From: Polyangiaceae bacterium
Lineage (GTDB): Bacteria > Myxococcota_A > Polyangia > Polyangiales > Polyangiaceae
Assembly (NCBI GenBank): GCA_019637265.1
Contig: JAHBVY010000001.1
Coordinates: 1,488,001 to 1,552,000 of the forward strand
Length of the DNA stretch: 64,000 nucleotides
Direction of reading: 5' to 3'
In this document: piece by piece, positions 25,829-36,494 of the stretch
How the letters are laid out: the number at the start of each line of letters is the position of its first letter
How positions within the stretch are numbered: position 1 is the first letter of the stretch
The notes under the pieces: generated by a model
Told to the model about the DNA's origin: nothing
Databases searched by the model: none
Seen by the model: the letters and a program-made list of their open reading frames with translations, nothing else
Program-made: the position numbers and the translations under genes

Positions 25829-27460
25829 TCACGGCGCCGTGAGCGCGCGCGCCGCGCCGAGCGCCTCCGCGATCACCTCGCGCACGCTCACCCCCGCCGC
25901 CGCCGCCAGGCGCCGACAATCCTCGAACTCTGGCTTGATCTGCGGCGCCCCGAACGGCCCCTCACCGATCTTCACCCCCACCTCGCCGTAGCGCGTCGTC
26001 ACGCGCTCGGCGCGCCGGGGGCGCTCCACCCGAGAGGCGCCGCGCCGGCGCACCCCGAGCGTGCTCGTCTCACGGATCAAGGCGGCGCTCACCCGATCGG
26101 CCAGCGCCGGCCGCGCCAGCGCCGCGATCACCCAACCGGGGCGCCCCTTCTTCATCGTCACCGCCGTGATCCACGCGTCGAGCGCGCCCGCCGCGAGCAG
26201 CTGCTCGAGCGCGTGCCCCGCGAGCTCCCCGGTGAGATCGTCCACGTTCGCCTCGATCAGCTCGACCGCGTGCTCCGCTTCAGCCTCCGCGCGCTCGAGC
26301 AACACCGCGCGCAGCGCGTTCGGACGATCCGTGAGCTCCCGCGTGCCCGCGCCCCAGCCACTCCGTAGCGGCGTGCCGCCGGGCCAACCGCGCACCGGCC
26401 GCGCCGTCGCCGCGACCAGCGCCGCGCCGGTGGGCGTCACCAGCTCGCCCTCGATACCCGCGTCCACCGTGTGAAACCCGCGGAGGCAAGTGAGCGTCGC
26501 CGGCGCCGGCAGCGGGATCCGCCCGTGCTGACACCGCACGAAGCCGCGTCCGAGCGGCAGCGGCGTGACCCAAACCTCGGCGCCCAGGTGCTCGAAGCAG
26601 GCGCTGGCGCCGACGATGTCGACGATGGAGTCCACCGCGCCCACCTCGTGGAAATGCACGTCCGCCACCGCCACCCGATGCGCGGCGGCCTCCGCCTCCG
26701 CCAAGATCCGAAACGCGCGCTGCGCCCGCGCCTTCACCGGCGGCGCGAGCTCGCTCGCCTCGAGCAGCTCGGTGATCTGAGCGTAGCTGCGCGCGGGCTG
26801 CGCGCTCTTCACCACCACCTCGAAGTGGGTCGCGCCCAACACACCGACCAGCACCGGCCGCGCGCGGAGCTCGTAGCCGCTGAGCGGGAGCGCACTGACC
26901 GCGCGCTCCACCACCGAGAGCGGCACCCCGAGGTCCACCAGCGCGGCGATCGTCATGTCGCCGGCGATGCCGCTCGCGGTATCCAGCAGGAGCAGCTTGC
27001 CGCGCCCTGCGCCCGCCTCGAGCGACGCGCGGTGCTGCTCGGCGTCTCCAGGCTGAAAACGGATCGCGAAATCGTGCGCATGGCCGTGCTCATGGCTGTG
27101 CGTGTGACTGTGGTCATGGCCATGCGCGTGCTCGTGGCCATGGTCATGACGGTGCGCGTGGCCAGCGTAGCTGTCTTCATGGTCATGCGCGTGCTCATGG
27201 CTGTGCTCGTGGTCGTGCGCGTCGTCATGGCTGTGCGCGTGCTCGTGGCTGTGCGCTCGGGGCGGTGCCGTCCAACCCCCCGACCCGCGCTCATGCTCAT
27301 GGCTGTGACTATGGTCAGTGTGGCTGTCCGCAGCGCCCTGCACGTGACTGTGACCCTGAGCCTGGTCAGTATGACTGTCCGCAGCGCCCTGCACGGGACC
27401 GTGCGCAGGGTCAGCGTGGCTGTGCTCATCCCCCGCGCCGGGCGGCGCCGAAGGCCTCAC
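25829..27460 (-). CDS. larC: Nickel insertase LarC with His-rich N-terminal extension
   Basis: LarC inserts nickel into the pyridinium bisthiocarboxylate mononucleotide, the last step of the nickel-pincer cofactor. The conserved domain starts near residue 155 (KLLLLDTASGIAGDMTIAALVDLG). It continues with HFHEVGAVDSIVDIVGA, CQHGRIPLPAPATL, TPTGAALVA, IEANVDDLTGE and MKKGRPG. Before it lies an extension with 38 His in residues 13-129, mostly HxH and HDH patterns, that could bind Ni. An in-frame copy of the dispersed repeat codes SGGWTAP (about 60-66). I chose the GTG at 27460 because it overlaps the larB stop (GTGA) and no closer conserved start exists. The 543-aa product is longer than typical LarC. 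Confidence 0.93.
   Translation of the reverse strand: MRPSAPPGAGDEHSHADPAHGPVQGAADSHTDQAQGHSHVQGAADSHTDHSHSHEHERGSGGWTAPPRAHSHEHAHSHDDAHDHEHSHEHAHDHEDSYAGHAHRHDHGHEHAHGHDHSHTHSHEHGHAHDFAIRFQPGDAEQHRASLEAGAGRGKLLLLDTASGIAGDMTIAALVDLGVPLSVVERAVSALPLSGYELRARPVLVGVLGATHFEVVVKSAQPARSYAQITELLEASELAPPVKARAQRAFRILAEAEAAAHRVAVADVHFHEVGAVDSIVDIVGASACFEHLGAEVWVTPLPLGRGFVRCQHGRIPLPAPATLTCLRGFHTVDAGIEGELVTPTGAALVAATARPVRGWPGGTPLRSGWGAGTRELTDRPNALRAVLLERAEAEAEHAVELIEANVDDLTGELAGHALEQLLAAGALDAWITAVTMKKGRPGWVIAALARPALADRVSAALIRETSTLGVRRRGASRVERPRRAERVTTRYGEVGVKIGEGPFGAPQIKPEFEDCRRLAAAAGVSVREVIAEALGAARALTAP
27262..27286 (-). repeat. Dispersed repeat inside the larC coding region
   Basis: GCGGTGCCGTCCAACCCCCC on the + strand lies inside the His-rich coding part of larC and is read in frame as GlyGlyTrpThrAlaPro. 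It matches the copy at 62591 base for base over 20 nt. Confidence 0.85.
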
Positions 27461-28224
27461 TGCGCCGCCCCTCGGAGGATGCGGAACGCCGCCAGCGCCG
27501 CGCCGAACCCGTTGTCGATGTTCACCACGGTGACCCCCGCGGCGCACCCCGTCAGCATCCCGAACAACGCCGTGAAGCCGGACAGCGCGGTGCCATACCC
27601 CACCGAGGTCGGCACCGCGATCACCGGCGCCGCGACCAGCCCGCCGACCACGCTGGAGAGCGCGCCCTCCATCCCGGCGATCACGATGACGACCGGCGCC
27701 GCGCGCAGCGTATCCAGGTGGCCCAGCACGCGATGGAGCCCCGCCACGCCCACGTCGTAGACGCGCTCCAGCGCCACCCCACAAGCGAGCAGCGTCTCCG
27801 CGGCCTCTTCAGCCACCGGCACATCGCTGGTCCCCGCCGTGACCACGCACACCGGCGCGTTACCGAGCGGCGTCACGTGGCGCGCCTCACTGACGAGCAC
27901 CCGCGCCGCCTCCTGATAGCGAAGCTCAGGCACCGCCTGACACACCAGCTCGGCCTTGGCCGCGTCCACCCGCGTGACGAGCACGTTACCCGTCCTCGCC
28001 AAGAGCGCCCGCGCGATCCCCACCACTTGCTCGGGGCTCTTCGACTCCCCCAGCACGACCTCGGGCATGCCTTGCCGAACCGCGCGGTGATGATCCACCA
28101 CGGCGTAACCGAGCTCCTCCACCGGCCACACCTCGAGCCGCTCGGTCGCGCTCTGGATCGACACCTCCCCCCGCTGTACGCCGAGGAGGAGCGCTCGCAA
28201 CGTTTCGGAATCCACCCTCGGCAT
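27457..28224 (-). CDS. larB: LarB, pyridinium-3,5-biscarboxylic acid mononucleotide synthase
   Basis: The 255-aa protein uses nicotinic acid adenine dinucleotide and CO2 to form the cofactor precursor P2CMN. It has a leading helix (ETLRALLLGVQRGEVSIQSATERL), DHHRAVRQGMPEVVLGESKSPEQVVGIA, and an AIRC (PurE-like) domain with VVTAGTSDVPVAEEAAETL, YDVGVAGLHR, VIAGMEGAL, VPTSVGYG and VNIDNGFGA. The ATG at 28224 gives the usual length; an ATG at 28284 is the alternative. Its stop overlaps larC. LarE and any LarA-type target enzyme are not in the window. Confidence 0.93.
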   Translation of the reverse strand: MPRVDSETLRALLLGVQRGEVSIQSATERLEVWPVEELGYAVVDHHRAVRQGMPEVVLGESKSPEQVVGIARALLARTGNVLVTRVDAAKAELVCQAVPELRYQEAARVLVSEARHVTPLGNAPVCVVTAGTSDVPVAEEAAETLLACGVALERVYDVGVAGLHRVLGHLDTLRAAPVVIVIAGMEGALSSVVGGLVAAPVIAVPTSVGYGTALSGFTALFGMLTGCAAGVTVVNIDNGFGAALAAFRILRGAAQ

Positions 28225-28297
28225 ATAGTCGAGATGCCGCGGGCTTCCCACCTCCCCGCGGAGGCGCGCGCGCTCACGCCACATCACCGGAGCTGCC

Positions 28298-28333
28298 TTG
28301 TGGCACCGAGAACCGGACGCTAGAACTCGGGCC
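28298..28333 (+). promoter_or_regulatory. Candidate leaderless promoter for the 28334 gene
   Basis: TTGTGG (28298-28303), a 17-nt spacer, TAGAAC (28321-28326), then 7 nt to the GTG at 28334. It overlaps the divergent larB 5' region. Confidence 0.5.
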
Positions 28334-28924
28334 GTGCCGGCGCTCCTCGGGCCCTTGGTTGGCTTCTGCCTCGGCGTCGCGTTCGCGTGGATCACCCTCA
28401 AGGCGGGCGATCACGACCGCGGCGCGCTGAGGTACCGCGGGCTCTTGGTGGTGAGCGGGTTCAGCGTGCTCGTCTACGCGCCGGTGACGGGCTACTTCCT
28501 GGCGTTCGCCGAGGACTGGGCCGTGGCGTACTGGTTCAACGCGGGGGAGCTCCCCGTAGCGGTGCCGCTCTTGTGGCTCACGCTCGACGTGTGCGCGCCG
28601 CCGCTCGGCTTCCTGCTCGCGATGCGCCCCGATCAAACGCGCACCCGCACCTTCCTCACCCTGGGCTCCGGCCCCGCGATCGCCGCGCTGGTGCTGTTCG
28701 TCGTGAGCGCCAAGCGCCTGCGCGTGTTCGGCACCTACCGTCAGTTCCACGAAGACTTCGGCGTCAACCAGGTGTGGGGCACCCAGCTCGGCTACGCGCT
28801 GGCTTGGATGCTCACCGCGCTCCTGGTAGGCGCCGCTTGGACCGCCCACGCGCTCACCCGCTTGCAGCCGCCGCAGCGAGCCATGCCCCCGCGTGAGCGC
28901 CGACCACGACCGAGCCTTGGCTAA
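28334..28924 (+). CDS. Hypothetical four-helix membrane protein
   Basis: The 196-aa protein has about four to five hydrophobic helices (LLGPLVGFCLGVAFAWI, LLVVSGFSVLVYAPVTGYFLAF, AVPLLWLTLDVCAPPLGFLLA, SGPAIAALVLFVVSA and LGYALAWMLTALLVGAAWTAHAL). The charged C-terminal tail has PPRERRPRP. I recognise no family. The GTG at 28334 is chosen since a TTGTGG-N17-TAGAAC element lies 7 nt before it. It is followed by pmbA on the same strand after 33 bp and may be cotranscribed. Confidence 0.65.
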   Translation: MPALLGPLVGFCLGVAFAWITLKAGDHDRGALRYRGLLVVSGFSVLVYAPVTGYFLAFAEDWAVAYWFNAGELPVAVPLLWLTLDVCAPPLGFLLAMRPDQTRTRTFLTLGSGPAIAALVLFVVSAKRLRVFGTYRQFHEDFGVNQVWGTQLGYALAWMLTALLVGAAWTAHALTRLQPPQRAMPPRERRPRPSLG

Positions 28925-28957
28925 CCGCCCACCCCCAATCCACGAGAGACCCGAGCG

Positions 28958-30319
<1,362 letters not shown>

Positions 30320-30334
30320 GCCGCGCTTGGCTCA

Positions 30335-30512
30335 TCTTCTTTTTTTGGGGGTGCACTCCCTCTTGGTGCGTGATGTGATCATTCGAGAGATGCTGCTCTG
30401 CGTCGCGCGTCGCTTGGGTCACGGTCGTCGACCTCATGGGCGTCTTCGTGCGGCCTCGAAGGAGCGCCGAGTAGAGCCTCGAGGTGTTGAAGAGCTGGTT
30501 GGACGGCACCGC
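30335..30512 (+). repeat. T-run and dispersed repeat in the convergent gap after pmbA
   Basis: The gap of about 240 bp between pmbA and the lamin-tail gene holds a TTTTTTTGGGGG segment (about 30341) and a GGTTGGACGGCACCGC copy at 30497-30512. Neither gene end shows a clear hairpin terminator. Confidence 0.55.
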
Positions 30513-30558
30513 ACCAGAGTCAGCCGCGCGCCGCGCTCATAGTACGCTGTACTGACAT

Positions 30559-32067
30559 TCACAGCGAAGGTGTCGGTCCGCCAGGTGACGCGCCTGGCGC
30601 TGGGTGCTCCACGAAGGACTCACGCTCATCCGGCAGCTCCGGCTCCCGCCGCACCCAGCTCTGGCCGTCTTTGCTGCTCTTCAGCGGCGGCACGCCAGAG
30701 ACAGCGCGCCCGCTCGGATCGCGGAGCAAGAGCGGCTCCCCCGCGTTGGACAGGCCTCCCTTGCCCAGCTCTGGCAGGCGGATCAGCTGGGTGCCCGGCG
30801 CTGGCGGCACATCGAAGGGGTAGCTGGCATCGTAAGCCTCCGTGACGAGCAGCGCGTACTCGCCGGGGAGCAGCCGCGCCGCCGGGAGCACCACCGCGCC
30901 GCCGCCGTCCTCCAAGGTGTAACCCTCGAGCTCCACCTCGGCGGCGCCGATGTTGAGCAGCTCCACCCACTCCTGCGCCCGCTCCGGGCCGCTCGGGTTC
31001 GCGAGCACCTCGCTGATGATGGGGAGCCCGAGCGGCGCCGCCGCTTGAATCCGCGCGGAATAACGCTGAGCCACGCCGCCGACGCTGAGCGCCGTGAGCC
31101 CCAGGTGCAGCGCCTCACCCGGCGTGAGCCCCCGCAAGATCCAGCGCGCCCCGGGGCGCACCAGCTCGGGCTCCTCACCACCCCGCTCGAGGAGCCAGAG
31201 CGACGGCGGGCCCACCCGGCTGACGCGCGCGAAGCGGTCAAACACCTCTGTGCAGCTGGGCCCCAGCGCGACGAGCGGCGCAGGGCACGCGGGCGGCTCC
31301 GGGGTCGGCCTCTCCAGTGCGGCGGCGAGCTCGCTCACCTCCAGCCAATGCCCCGCGATCTCGAGCGGCGCGAGGCTCGGCTCCTCACGCGGCGCCGCGC
31401 GCAGCGTGAAGCAAGCCCCCGCCAAGAGCCCCGTGTCGCCCACCCCAGGCAGCACCTCGAACGGCACCGCCCCGGGCGCGAGCGCGCCGCCCAGCGCCTC
31501 GGGCCCCGAACCGAGCCCTACCCCAGCTGGACAGTAAACCTGCTCATGACCCACGACGCCCGGCGGCGGCCACGCCGCCGCCAAGAGCTCGGGCGGCGCA
31601 GGCGAGACGTCCAGCTCCTGCACCAAGCCCAGCCCCAGCACACCGACGCTGTAGCGCTGCCCCGCGGCGAGCGCGCGCTGCGGCGCGAGCCACACCGCGC
31701 CCTCCTCCGCCCAGCTCCGCGAAGGCACCACCCGGCTCAGCAGGGAGTCAGGCAAGCTGCGCTCTCGCAGGCGCCGCTCGTGGTAGGCGCTGAGCGCGCC
31801 CTCGATCAACAGCCACTCTCCGGCGTCCAGCCCCTCGCCCAGCACCTCGATCCGGATCACTCGGCTCACCCCCAGCTCGCTCGGCGCGCCGTGGATCCGG
31901 AGCTCCAGCTGAGCGCTCCCCGGCGGCTCCGGCGGCGTGGGGGGCTCCGGCGGCGCGCAGCTGCTCAGCGTGAAAACGCAGGCCGCGCACCAGCCGGCGG
32001 CCCGGAGGGGCCGCAGCCCGGGCAGGATCTTCAAGGGACTCGGGAGCTTGGGGATAGCAGCAGGCAC
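30559..32067 (-). CDS. Lipoprotein with lamin-tail domain (LTD)
   Basis: The 502-aa protein has a lipoprotein-type signal ending LSSCAPPEPPTPPEPP. An Ig-like/CBM-like region (SAQLELRIHGAP ... RVIRIEVLGEG) and a middle with several Cys residues follow. The C-terminal lamin-tail domain (about 355-485) has PIISEVLANPSGPERAQEWVELLNIGAAEVELEGYTLEDGG and VVLPAARLLPGEYALLVTEA. LTDs often occur in exported or surface proteins that bind nucleic acids, polysaccharides or other proteins. The specific partner is unknown. The ATG at 32067 starts 31 bp before the window's HTH gene promoter on the other strand. Confidence 0.82.
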   Translation of the reverse strand: MPAAIPKLPSPLKILPGLRPLRAAGWCAACVFTLSSCAPPEPPTPPEPPGSAQLELRIHGAPSELGVSRVIRIEVLGEGLDAGEWLLIEGALSAYHERRLRERSLPDSLLSRVVPSRSWAEEGAVWLAPQRALAAGQRYSVGVLGLGLVQELDVSPAPPELLAAAWPPPGVVGHEQVYCPAGVGLGSGPEALGGALAPGAVPFEVLPGVGDTGLLAGACFTLRAAPREEPSLAPLEIAGHWLEVSELAAALERPTPEPPACPAPLVALGPSCTEVFDRFARVSRVGPPSLWLLERGGEEPELVRPGARWILRGLTPGEALHLGLTALSVGGVAQRYSARIQAAAPLGLPIISEVLANPSGPERAQEWVELLNIGAAEVELEGYTLEDGGGAVVLPAARLLPGEYALLVTEAYDASYPFDVPPAPGTQLIRLPELGKGGLSNAGEPLLLRDPSGRAVSGVPPLKSSKDGQSWVRREPELPDERESFVEHPAPGASPGGPTPSL

Positions 32068-32097
32068 CCGGGCTCCATCGTCCAGCGCCGCGCCCAG

Positions 32098-32135
32098 TTG
32101 TGAGCGTTCTGCCGCGCGCGGCTATAGTCCAGCGC
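32098..32135 (+). promoter_or_regulatory. Candidate -10/leaderless start for the HTH gene
   Basis: TATAGT (32123-32128) lies 7 nt before the GTG at 32136, with TTGTGA at 32098-32103. The 19-nt spacer is longer than usual. Confidence 0.35.
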
Positions 32136-32471
32136 GTGAGCCCCGAAGACATCCAGGCGCTGCGCGCCGAGCTGAAGTGCACCGCGCGTGAGCTGGCCGA
32201 GACGCTCGGCCTCGAGCAAAAAGAGGTCCTCGCTTGGGAGACGGGTGAGCTGTTCCCCACCAAGCGCTGGGTCACCGCCATGCAACGCCTGAAGGCAGCG
32301 GGGCCCACCTCGATCCAGCGCAAGCCGCGCGGCAAGCCCAAGGGCCTGACCGGCATGCAGCGGCTCTCGGATCCCGAGCTGTGGCTCGTGATCCGGAAGC
32401 TGTTGGCGCACCCCGCGCTGTTCGACGAAGTGAAGAAGCTCTCCGAGCGCTACGACGACGCGCCGAGCTGA
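32136..32471 (+). CDS. Small XRE-like helix-turn-helix protein
   Basis: The 111-aa protein begins MSPEDIQALRAELKCTARELAETLGLEQKEVLAWETGELFPTKR, an XRE/Cro-like HTH (about 4-45) with the typical AxxLGxxxxxVxxWExG pattern. A basic linker (IQRKPRGKPKG) and a helical C-terminus (ELWLVIRKLLAHPALFDEVKKLSERY) follow. It may be a DNA-binding regulator of nearby or distant genes. The GTG at 32136 is chosen because TATAGT lies 7 nt upstream. It diverges from the lamin-tail gene. Confidence 0.75.
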   Translation: MSPEDIQALRAELKCTARELAETLGLEQKEVLAWETGELFPTKRWVTAMQRLKAAGPTSIQRKPRGKPKGLTGMQRLSDPELWLVIRKLLAHPALFDEVKKLSERYDDAPS

Positions 32472-32637
32472 GCTTCGCCGAGAGTCCGTCCGGCACACGG
32501 ACGATCCAGCCTCCACCGGATCGGGTCGTTAAGGCTGACCACCAGGTCAATCCACCTGACGAGGACGCGACCCGCAGCGCTCGACGGCTCCCGCGCCGCC
32601 AGGACGACGAAACGGCCAACCGTGCGACTAGGCGCGC

Positions 32638-34620
32638 TCAATCGTCGTCGTCGTCGTCATCATCATCGTCGTCATCCTCATCATCGAGGTCGTCGTCGTC
32701 ATCGTCCTCATCATCGAGGTCGTCGTCGTCATCGTCCTCATCATCGAGGTCATCATCGTCCTCGTCGCCCCACAACCGGGCGGCGGCGGCCGCGTCCTCC
32801 GCGTCTTCGGGACCCTCCTCGAGCCCAGCGTCGGACGCCTCGCCCGCTGGTGAGTCATCCTCACCAGCGCCCAGCGCCTCCGCGTCGGCGTCCTCGTCAT
32901 CGAAAGAGAGCTGCTCCGGAGCGCGCGTCCCATCACCCGCGTCGTCGTCCTCACCCAGCTCGCCCTCGGCGCCCAGATCGCGCGCCTCGCCCAGATCCAC
33001 CGAGCCCGCGGCCTCTCCCGGCGCCTCCGAGTCCTCATCGGCGTCATCCACTTCGACGAAGGGCTCGAAGCGCGGCGGGTCCTCGTCATCGAACTGGATG
33101 GGACCGGCGGGCGCCTCCTCACCGAGCGTCGTCTCGAACTGCGTGCGCGACTCGTCGCTCAGCTCGGTGAACTCACGCAGCGTCGGCAGATCTTTCAAGG
33201 AGTCGAGGCTGAACAGCTCCAGGAACGCGTCGCTCGTCCCGTACAGCATCGGGCGCCCCGGCTCATCCTTCTTCCCGAGGATCCGCACCAGCTCACGCTC
33301 GAGCAGGCCCTTGAGCACAGGACCACAGTCCACGCCGCGGATGTCGTCGATCTCCGGGCGCGTGATCGGCTGACGGTAAGCGATGATGGCCAGCGTCTCG
33401 AGCTGCGGCCGTGACAGGCGCACCGGGCGCTGCGCCAGGTGGGTGCGCACGTAGTCACCGTACTTGGGGTTCGAGCGGAAGCTGAGGCCACCCACCGCCT
33501 CGTGGATCACGAGGCCGCGGCCCTGATACTCGAGCTTCAGCGCGTTCAGGATCTCCTGCGTGCGCTTCTTGTCGAGCTTCGCGGCGCGCGCCACCTCCTT
33601 CACGCTGAGCGGGCGATCGGAGACGAACAGCACCGCCTCCACCAAGCCGCGCAAGTAAGCCTCGGTGTCCTCCTCAGAAGGCTCGATTGGCTGACCTTCC
33701 GCGTCGGTCACCTCGAGCCGCGCGGCGCCCCTCCCCTCCTCGAAGTCGAACCCCAGCTCGCCCTGAGCCTCCTCCAAGGCGGCGTCTCCATCCGTCAGCT
33801 GAGCTGACACCCCATCAGTCAGCTCAGCTGACTCCAACTCCACCGACCCCTCGACGGACTCGGCGCCAGCCGCCGCAGCCTTCGCCCCCCTCCCCTTCTT
33901 CGCGGGCGCCTTCTTCTTCGCGCCCTTCGTCGGCGCGTCATCAGCCGCCACGCTCTCCTCCGCAGGCGCCGACTGCTTCGCGGTCGCGCCCTTCCCCTTC
34001 GCAGCCTTCTTCTTCGCGCCCTTCGCCGACACCTCATCAACCGCCGCGGTCTCTCCCACGACAGCCTTCGCCGGCGCCTGCTTCCCCTTCGCAGCCTGCT
34101 TCTTCGCGCCCTTCGCCGGCGCTAGCTCATCCGCCACGGCGGTGTCCTCCGCGACCTCCGCAGGTGCCCGCTTCTTCGCGGCCCGCTTCTTCGCGCCCTT
34201 CTCCGGCGCGTCATCGGCCGCGGCCATCGCGTCATCGACAGACTCACTGACCAACTCATCGGCAGCCTTCGCCGGTACCTCCTTGGCCTTCCCCTTCGCG
34301 CCCTTCGCCTTCGTGGGCGCCTTCGCCGCGCGGCCCGCTGGTGCTTTCGCCTGACGTTTTTTGGATTGTTGGGGGTTTGCCTGCACCGCGCCGGGCGGCT
34401 CCCCACCAGGCTCGTCCAGCGCAGCCGCCGCGTCAGCGCCCGCCGACTCCTCAGGTTCCCCGGGAGACACCTTCGGCGCACGACCCCGCCTGGCCTTAGG
34501 CTTCACTCCCGCGCCTTCGCTCGCCGAGCCCTCGAGCGCGGTGGGATCCCCACCGCTCCGTGAGCCCGCTTTGCCGCCCTTGGCCTGCCCCGCTCGACTC
34601 TGCCGCTTCGCCTTCGCCAT
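32638..34620 (-). CDS. scpB: ScpB, condensin accessory protein with H1-like and acidic extensions
   Basis: ScpB pairs with ScpA and SMC in chromosome condensation. The winged-helix core lies at about 310-490 ([55 protein letters not shown], and [14 protein letters not shown]). Before it sits a basic Ala/Lys domain of about 300 residues with [12 protein letters not shown]-type repeats, like histone H1 tails. After it lies a roughly 160-residue acidic tail that ends in a pure Asp/Leu-Asp repeat. Typical ScpB is about 190 aa, so most of this 660-aa product is extension. An in-frame copy of the dispersed repeat (QANPQQSKK, near 83-91) lies in the basic part. ATG at 34620 is preferred; a GTG at 34623 is one codon earlier. 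Confidence 0.93.
   Translation of the reverse strand: MAKAKRQSRAGQAKGGKAGSRSGGDPTALEGSASEGAGVKPKARRGRAPKVSPGEPEESAGADAAAALDEPGGEPPGAVQANPQQSKKRQAKAPAGRAAKAPTKAKGAKGKAKEVPAKAADELVSESVDDAMAAADDAPEKGAKKRAAKKRAPAEVAEDTAVADELAPAKGAKKQAAKGKQAPAKAVVGETAAVDEVSAKGAKKKAAKGKGATAKQSAPAEESVAADDAPTKGAKKKAPAKKGRGAKAAAAGAESVEGSVELESAELTDGVSAQLTDGDAALEEAQGELGFDFEEGRGAARLEVTDAEGQPIEPSEEDTEAYLRGLVEAVLFVSDRPLSVKEVARAAKLDKKRTQEILNALKLEYQGRGLVIHEAVGGLSFRSNPKYGDYVRTHLAQRPVRLSRPQLETLAIIAYRQPITRPEIDDIRGVDCGPVLKGLLERELVRILGKKDEPGRPMLYGTSDAFLELFSLDSLKDLPTLREFTELSDESRTQFETTLGEEAPAGPIQFDDEDPPRFEPFVEVDDADEDSEAPGEAAGSVDLGEARDLGAEGELGEDDDAGDGTRAPEQLSFDDEDADAEALGAGEDDSPAGEASDAGLEEGPEDAEDAAAAARLWGDEDDDDLDDEDDDDDDLDDEDDDDDDLDDEDDDDDDDDDDDD
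32642..32760 (-). repeat. Acidic-codon tandem array at the scpB 3' end
   Basis: GATGAC and GAC codons repeat, with a roughly 30-bp higher-order unit seen as three near-identical TCATCATCGAGG blocks on the + strand. It encodes an Asp tract with Leu-Asp breaks and is likely to change length by slippage. Confidence 0.85.
34356..34383 (+). repeat. Dispersed repeat inside the scpB coding region
   Basis: GTTGGGGGTTTGCC preceded by a T-run on the + strand matches the TGCCAAACCCCC subtype and is read in frame as AlaAsnProGln. Confidence 0.5.
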
Positions 34621-36494
34621 CACTCTCGCTCGTCACCCCGAGGCGCTGCCTCAGGGACCTCATCGTCAGGTTCACTGTTCTCTGCTGTGAGCGGCTCAGC
34701 GAGCCCCGCTCCCAGCGGCTCCGCGTCCTCCACGGGCTCCGTCGCCTCGTGAGCGTCCTCGTACGCTTCACGCTCACCCGCGTCCTCGTCATCGCGCGGC
34801 GCGGGCACCTCAGCGCCCGGCTGCTCAGCGGGCTCGTCACTCGAGGTCGCGTGAGCCGCCGAGGCCCTCAGCTCCGCACCGAAGGCGTCCTCGAAGTCCT
34901 CATCCGAGCGGCTGAGCAGCGCCTCGAAGTCCTCGAAGCTCAGGGAGTCTTGGTGGCTGGAGGCGCCGCCCGCTCCCTCGGCGGGCGCCTCGACGCCGGA
35001 GGCCTCATCGTCTGGCTCACTGTCGAACAACTCGAGCGTCGCGCCGCGCGGGGGCAGATCGGCCCCTCGGTCGAACAAGTCCTCGCTTGGCGACTCGTCG
35101 CTCAGCGGCTCATCGCTCGACGGTTCGTCACTCGCCGGCTCAGCGTCGCCAGGCGCCTCGAGCGCGTCCTCTGGGGCGCCCTCATCCAGCGCCGATTCGT
35201 CGGCACCGTCCCCCGCCCCGGCACCTCGAGGTGATTCGCCCAGCGAATCGTCTCGGGCTTCGGCGCCTGAATCGAATTCATCAAGGCGACGGTCCAGCGC
35301 CTCGGCGTCCGCTCCATCCAACGCGGTGAGCGCCTCACCCGAAGCGAGCTCGTCAGGGTCACCCAGCGCGGCGGGCTCTGAGTCGTCACCATCACTGTCC
35401 AGTGCCTCGAGCGCCTCGGCGCCCTCGGCGCCGGGCAGCACGGCCAGGCTGATGTGGATGGTCTCGAAGGGGCCCGCTTGCTCGATGCGGATCAGGCGCA
35501 GGCGCGTCATCTCGAGCAGCGCCAGGAAGGTCACCACGATCTCCCCGCGCGACTGATCTTCCTCGAACAGCTCCTCGAAGCGGACGTGCGGCCGCTCACT
35601 GAGCAGCTCCGACAGCTGGCCAATCTTCTCGGTGATCGAGAACTGCTCGTAGTCGATGGTGTGGTCGAGCGTCTTCTTCGCGCGGTCGAGCACCGCCTGG
35701 AAGGCGCCCAGCAGCTTGAACACACCGATCGGCGCGAGCGGCGCCGGGCCCTCCACCGTGGGCGCGTCGATCCCACGTGGGAAAATGTCGCGCCCGAGCA
35801 GATCGCGACCCCCGAGCTCCTCCGCCGCGGCCTTGTACTTCTGGTACTCGAGCAGCCGGCGGATCAGCTCGGCGCGCGGATCCTCCTCCTCACCCTCCTC
35901 AGCGTCCTCGTCCGCCTGGCTCGGATCGGGCGGCAGCAGCATCCGCGACTTGATGTAGGTGAGCGTCGCAGCCATCACCAGGTACTCGGCGGCGACGTCA
36001 ATCTCCAGCTCCGTCATCAGCCGCAGGTACTCGGTGTACTTCTTGGCGATGAACGCGATGGGGATGTCGAGGATGTCGAGCTCGTGCTGCTGCACCAGGT
36101 GAAGCAGCAGGTCCAGCGGCCCTTCGAAGCCCTCCAGCGTCACGCGGTAAACCGCGTGATCGGGCCGACCCTCGGCGTCAGGCGCCGCGAGCGCATCACT
36201 CGGCTTGCTCGCGGTCGGCTGATCGGGCGCCCGCTCCGCCGCGGCGCCGTCAGCCGTGGGTAGGGTGTCCACCGGTGGGCTCACCGCGCCATCGGCCACC
36301 GCGGGTCGATCGTCAGCTGATTCGCCGAGCTCACCACTTGGCGCGGCGTCCTGACCGGTGGGCTCGGTCGCCTCGGCACCCTCGTCACCCGACATCGCGT
36401 CGGCTCCGTGGGTGCTCGCGGCGTCACCCGACGTCGCGTCGGGCTCCTCCTCGGGCGGCGCGGACGGAGTCGGCTCGCCAGGGCCCCCGCTCAC
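34620..36494 (-). CDS. scpA: ScpA, segregation and condensation protein with charged tails
   Basis: ScpA is the kleisin-like partner of ScpB and SMC. The core is about 112-375: [60 protein letters not shown], and a C-terminal winged helix with [32 protein letters not shown]. An acidic Ala/Asp/Glu tail of about 110 residues precedes the core and a 250-residue very acidic tail follows it. The normal length is about 250. The GTG at 36494 has a GAGGAGG ribosome site. The stop overlaps the scpB start (TGATG). Confidence 0.94.
   Translation of the reverse strand: MSGGPGEPTPSAPPEEEPDATSGDAASTHGADAMSGDEGAEATEPTGQDAAPSGELGESADDRPAVADGAVSPPVDTLPTADGAAAERAPDQPTASKPSDALAAPDAEGRPDHAVYRVTLEGFEGPLDLLLHLVQQHELDILDIPIAFIAKKYTEYLRLMTELEIDVAAEYLVMAATLTYIKSRMLLPPDPSQADEDAEEGEEEDPRAELIRRLLEYQKYKAAAEELGGRDLLGRDIFPRGIDAPTVEGPAPLAPIGVFKLLGAFQAVLDRAKKTLDHTIDYEQFSITEKIGQLSELLSERPHVRFEELFEEDQSRGEIVVTFLALLEMTRLRLIRIEQAGPFETIHISLAVLPGAEGAEALEALDSDGDDSEPAALGDPDELASGEALTALDGADAEALDRRLDEFDSGAEARDDSLGESPRGAGAGDGADESALDEGAPEDALEAPGDAEPASDEPSSDEPLSDESPSEDLFDRGADLPPRGATLELFDSEPDDEASGVEAPAEGAGGASSHQDSLSFEDFEALLSRSDEDFEDAFGAELRASAAHATSSDEPAEQPGAEVPAPRDDEDAGEREAYEDAHEATEPVEDAEPLGAGLAEPLTAENSEPDDEVPEAAPRGDERE

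Noticed and set aside
25829-27784. A longer larC start inside larB
   Set aside because: The added residues would overlap larB and have shadow composition; the GTG at 27460 overlapping the larB stop is better.
32638-33370. Ser-rich plus-strand frames opposite the acidic scpB tail
   Set aside because: They are translations of the complement of GAY repeats (poly-Ser) and have no start context or homology.
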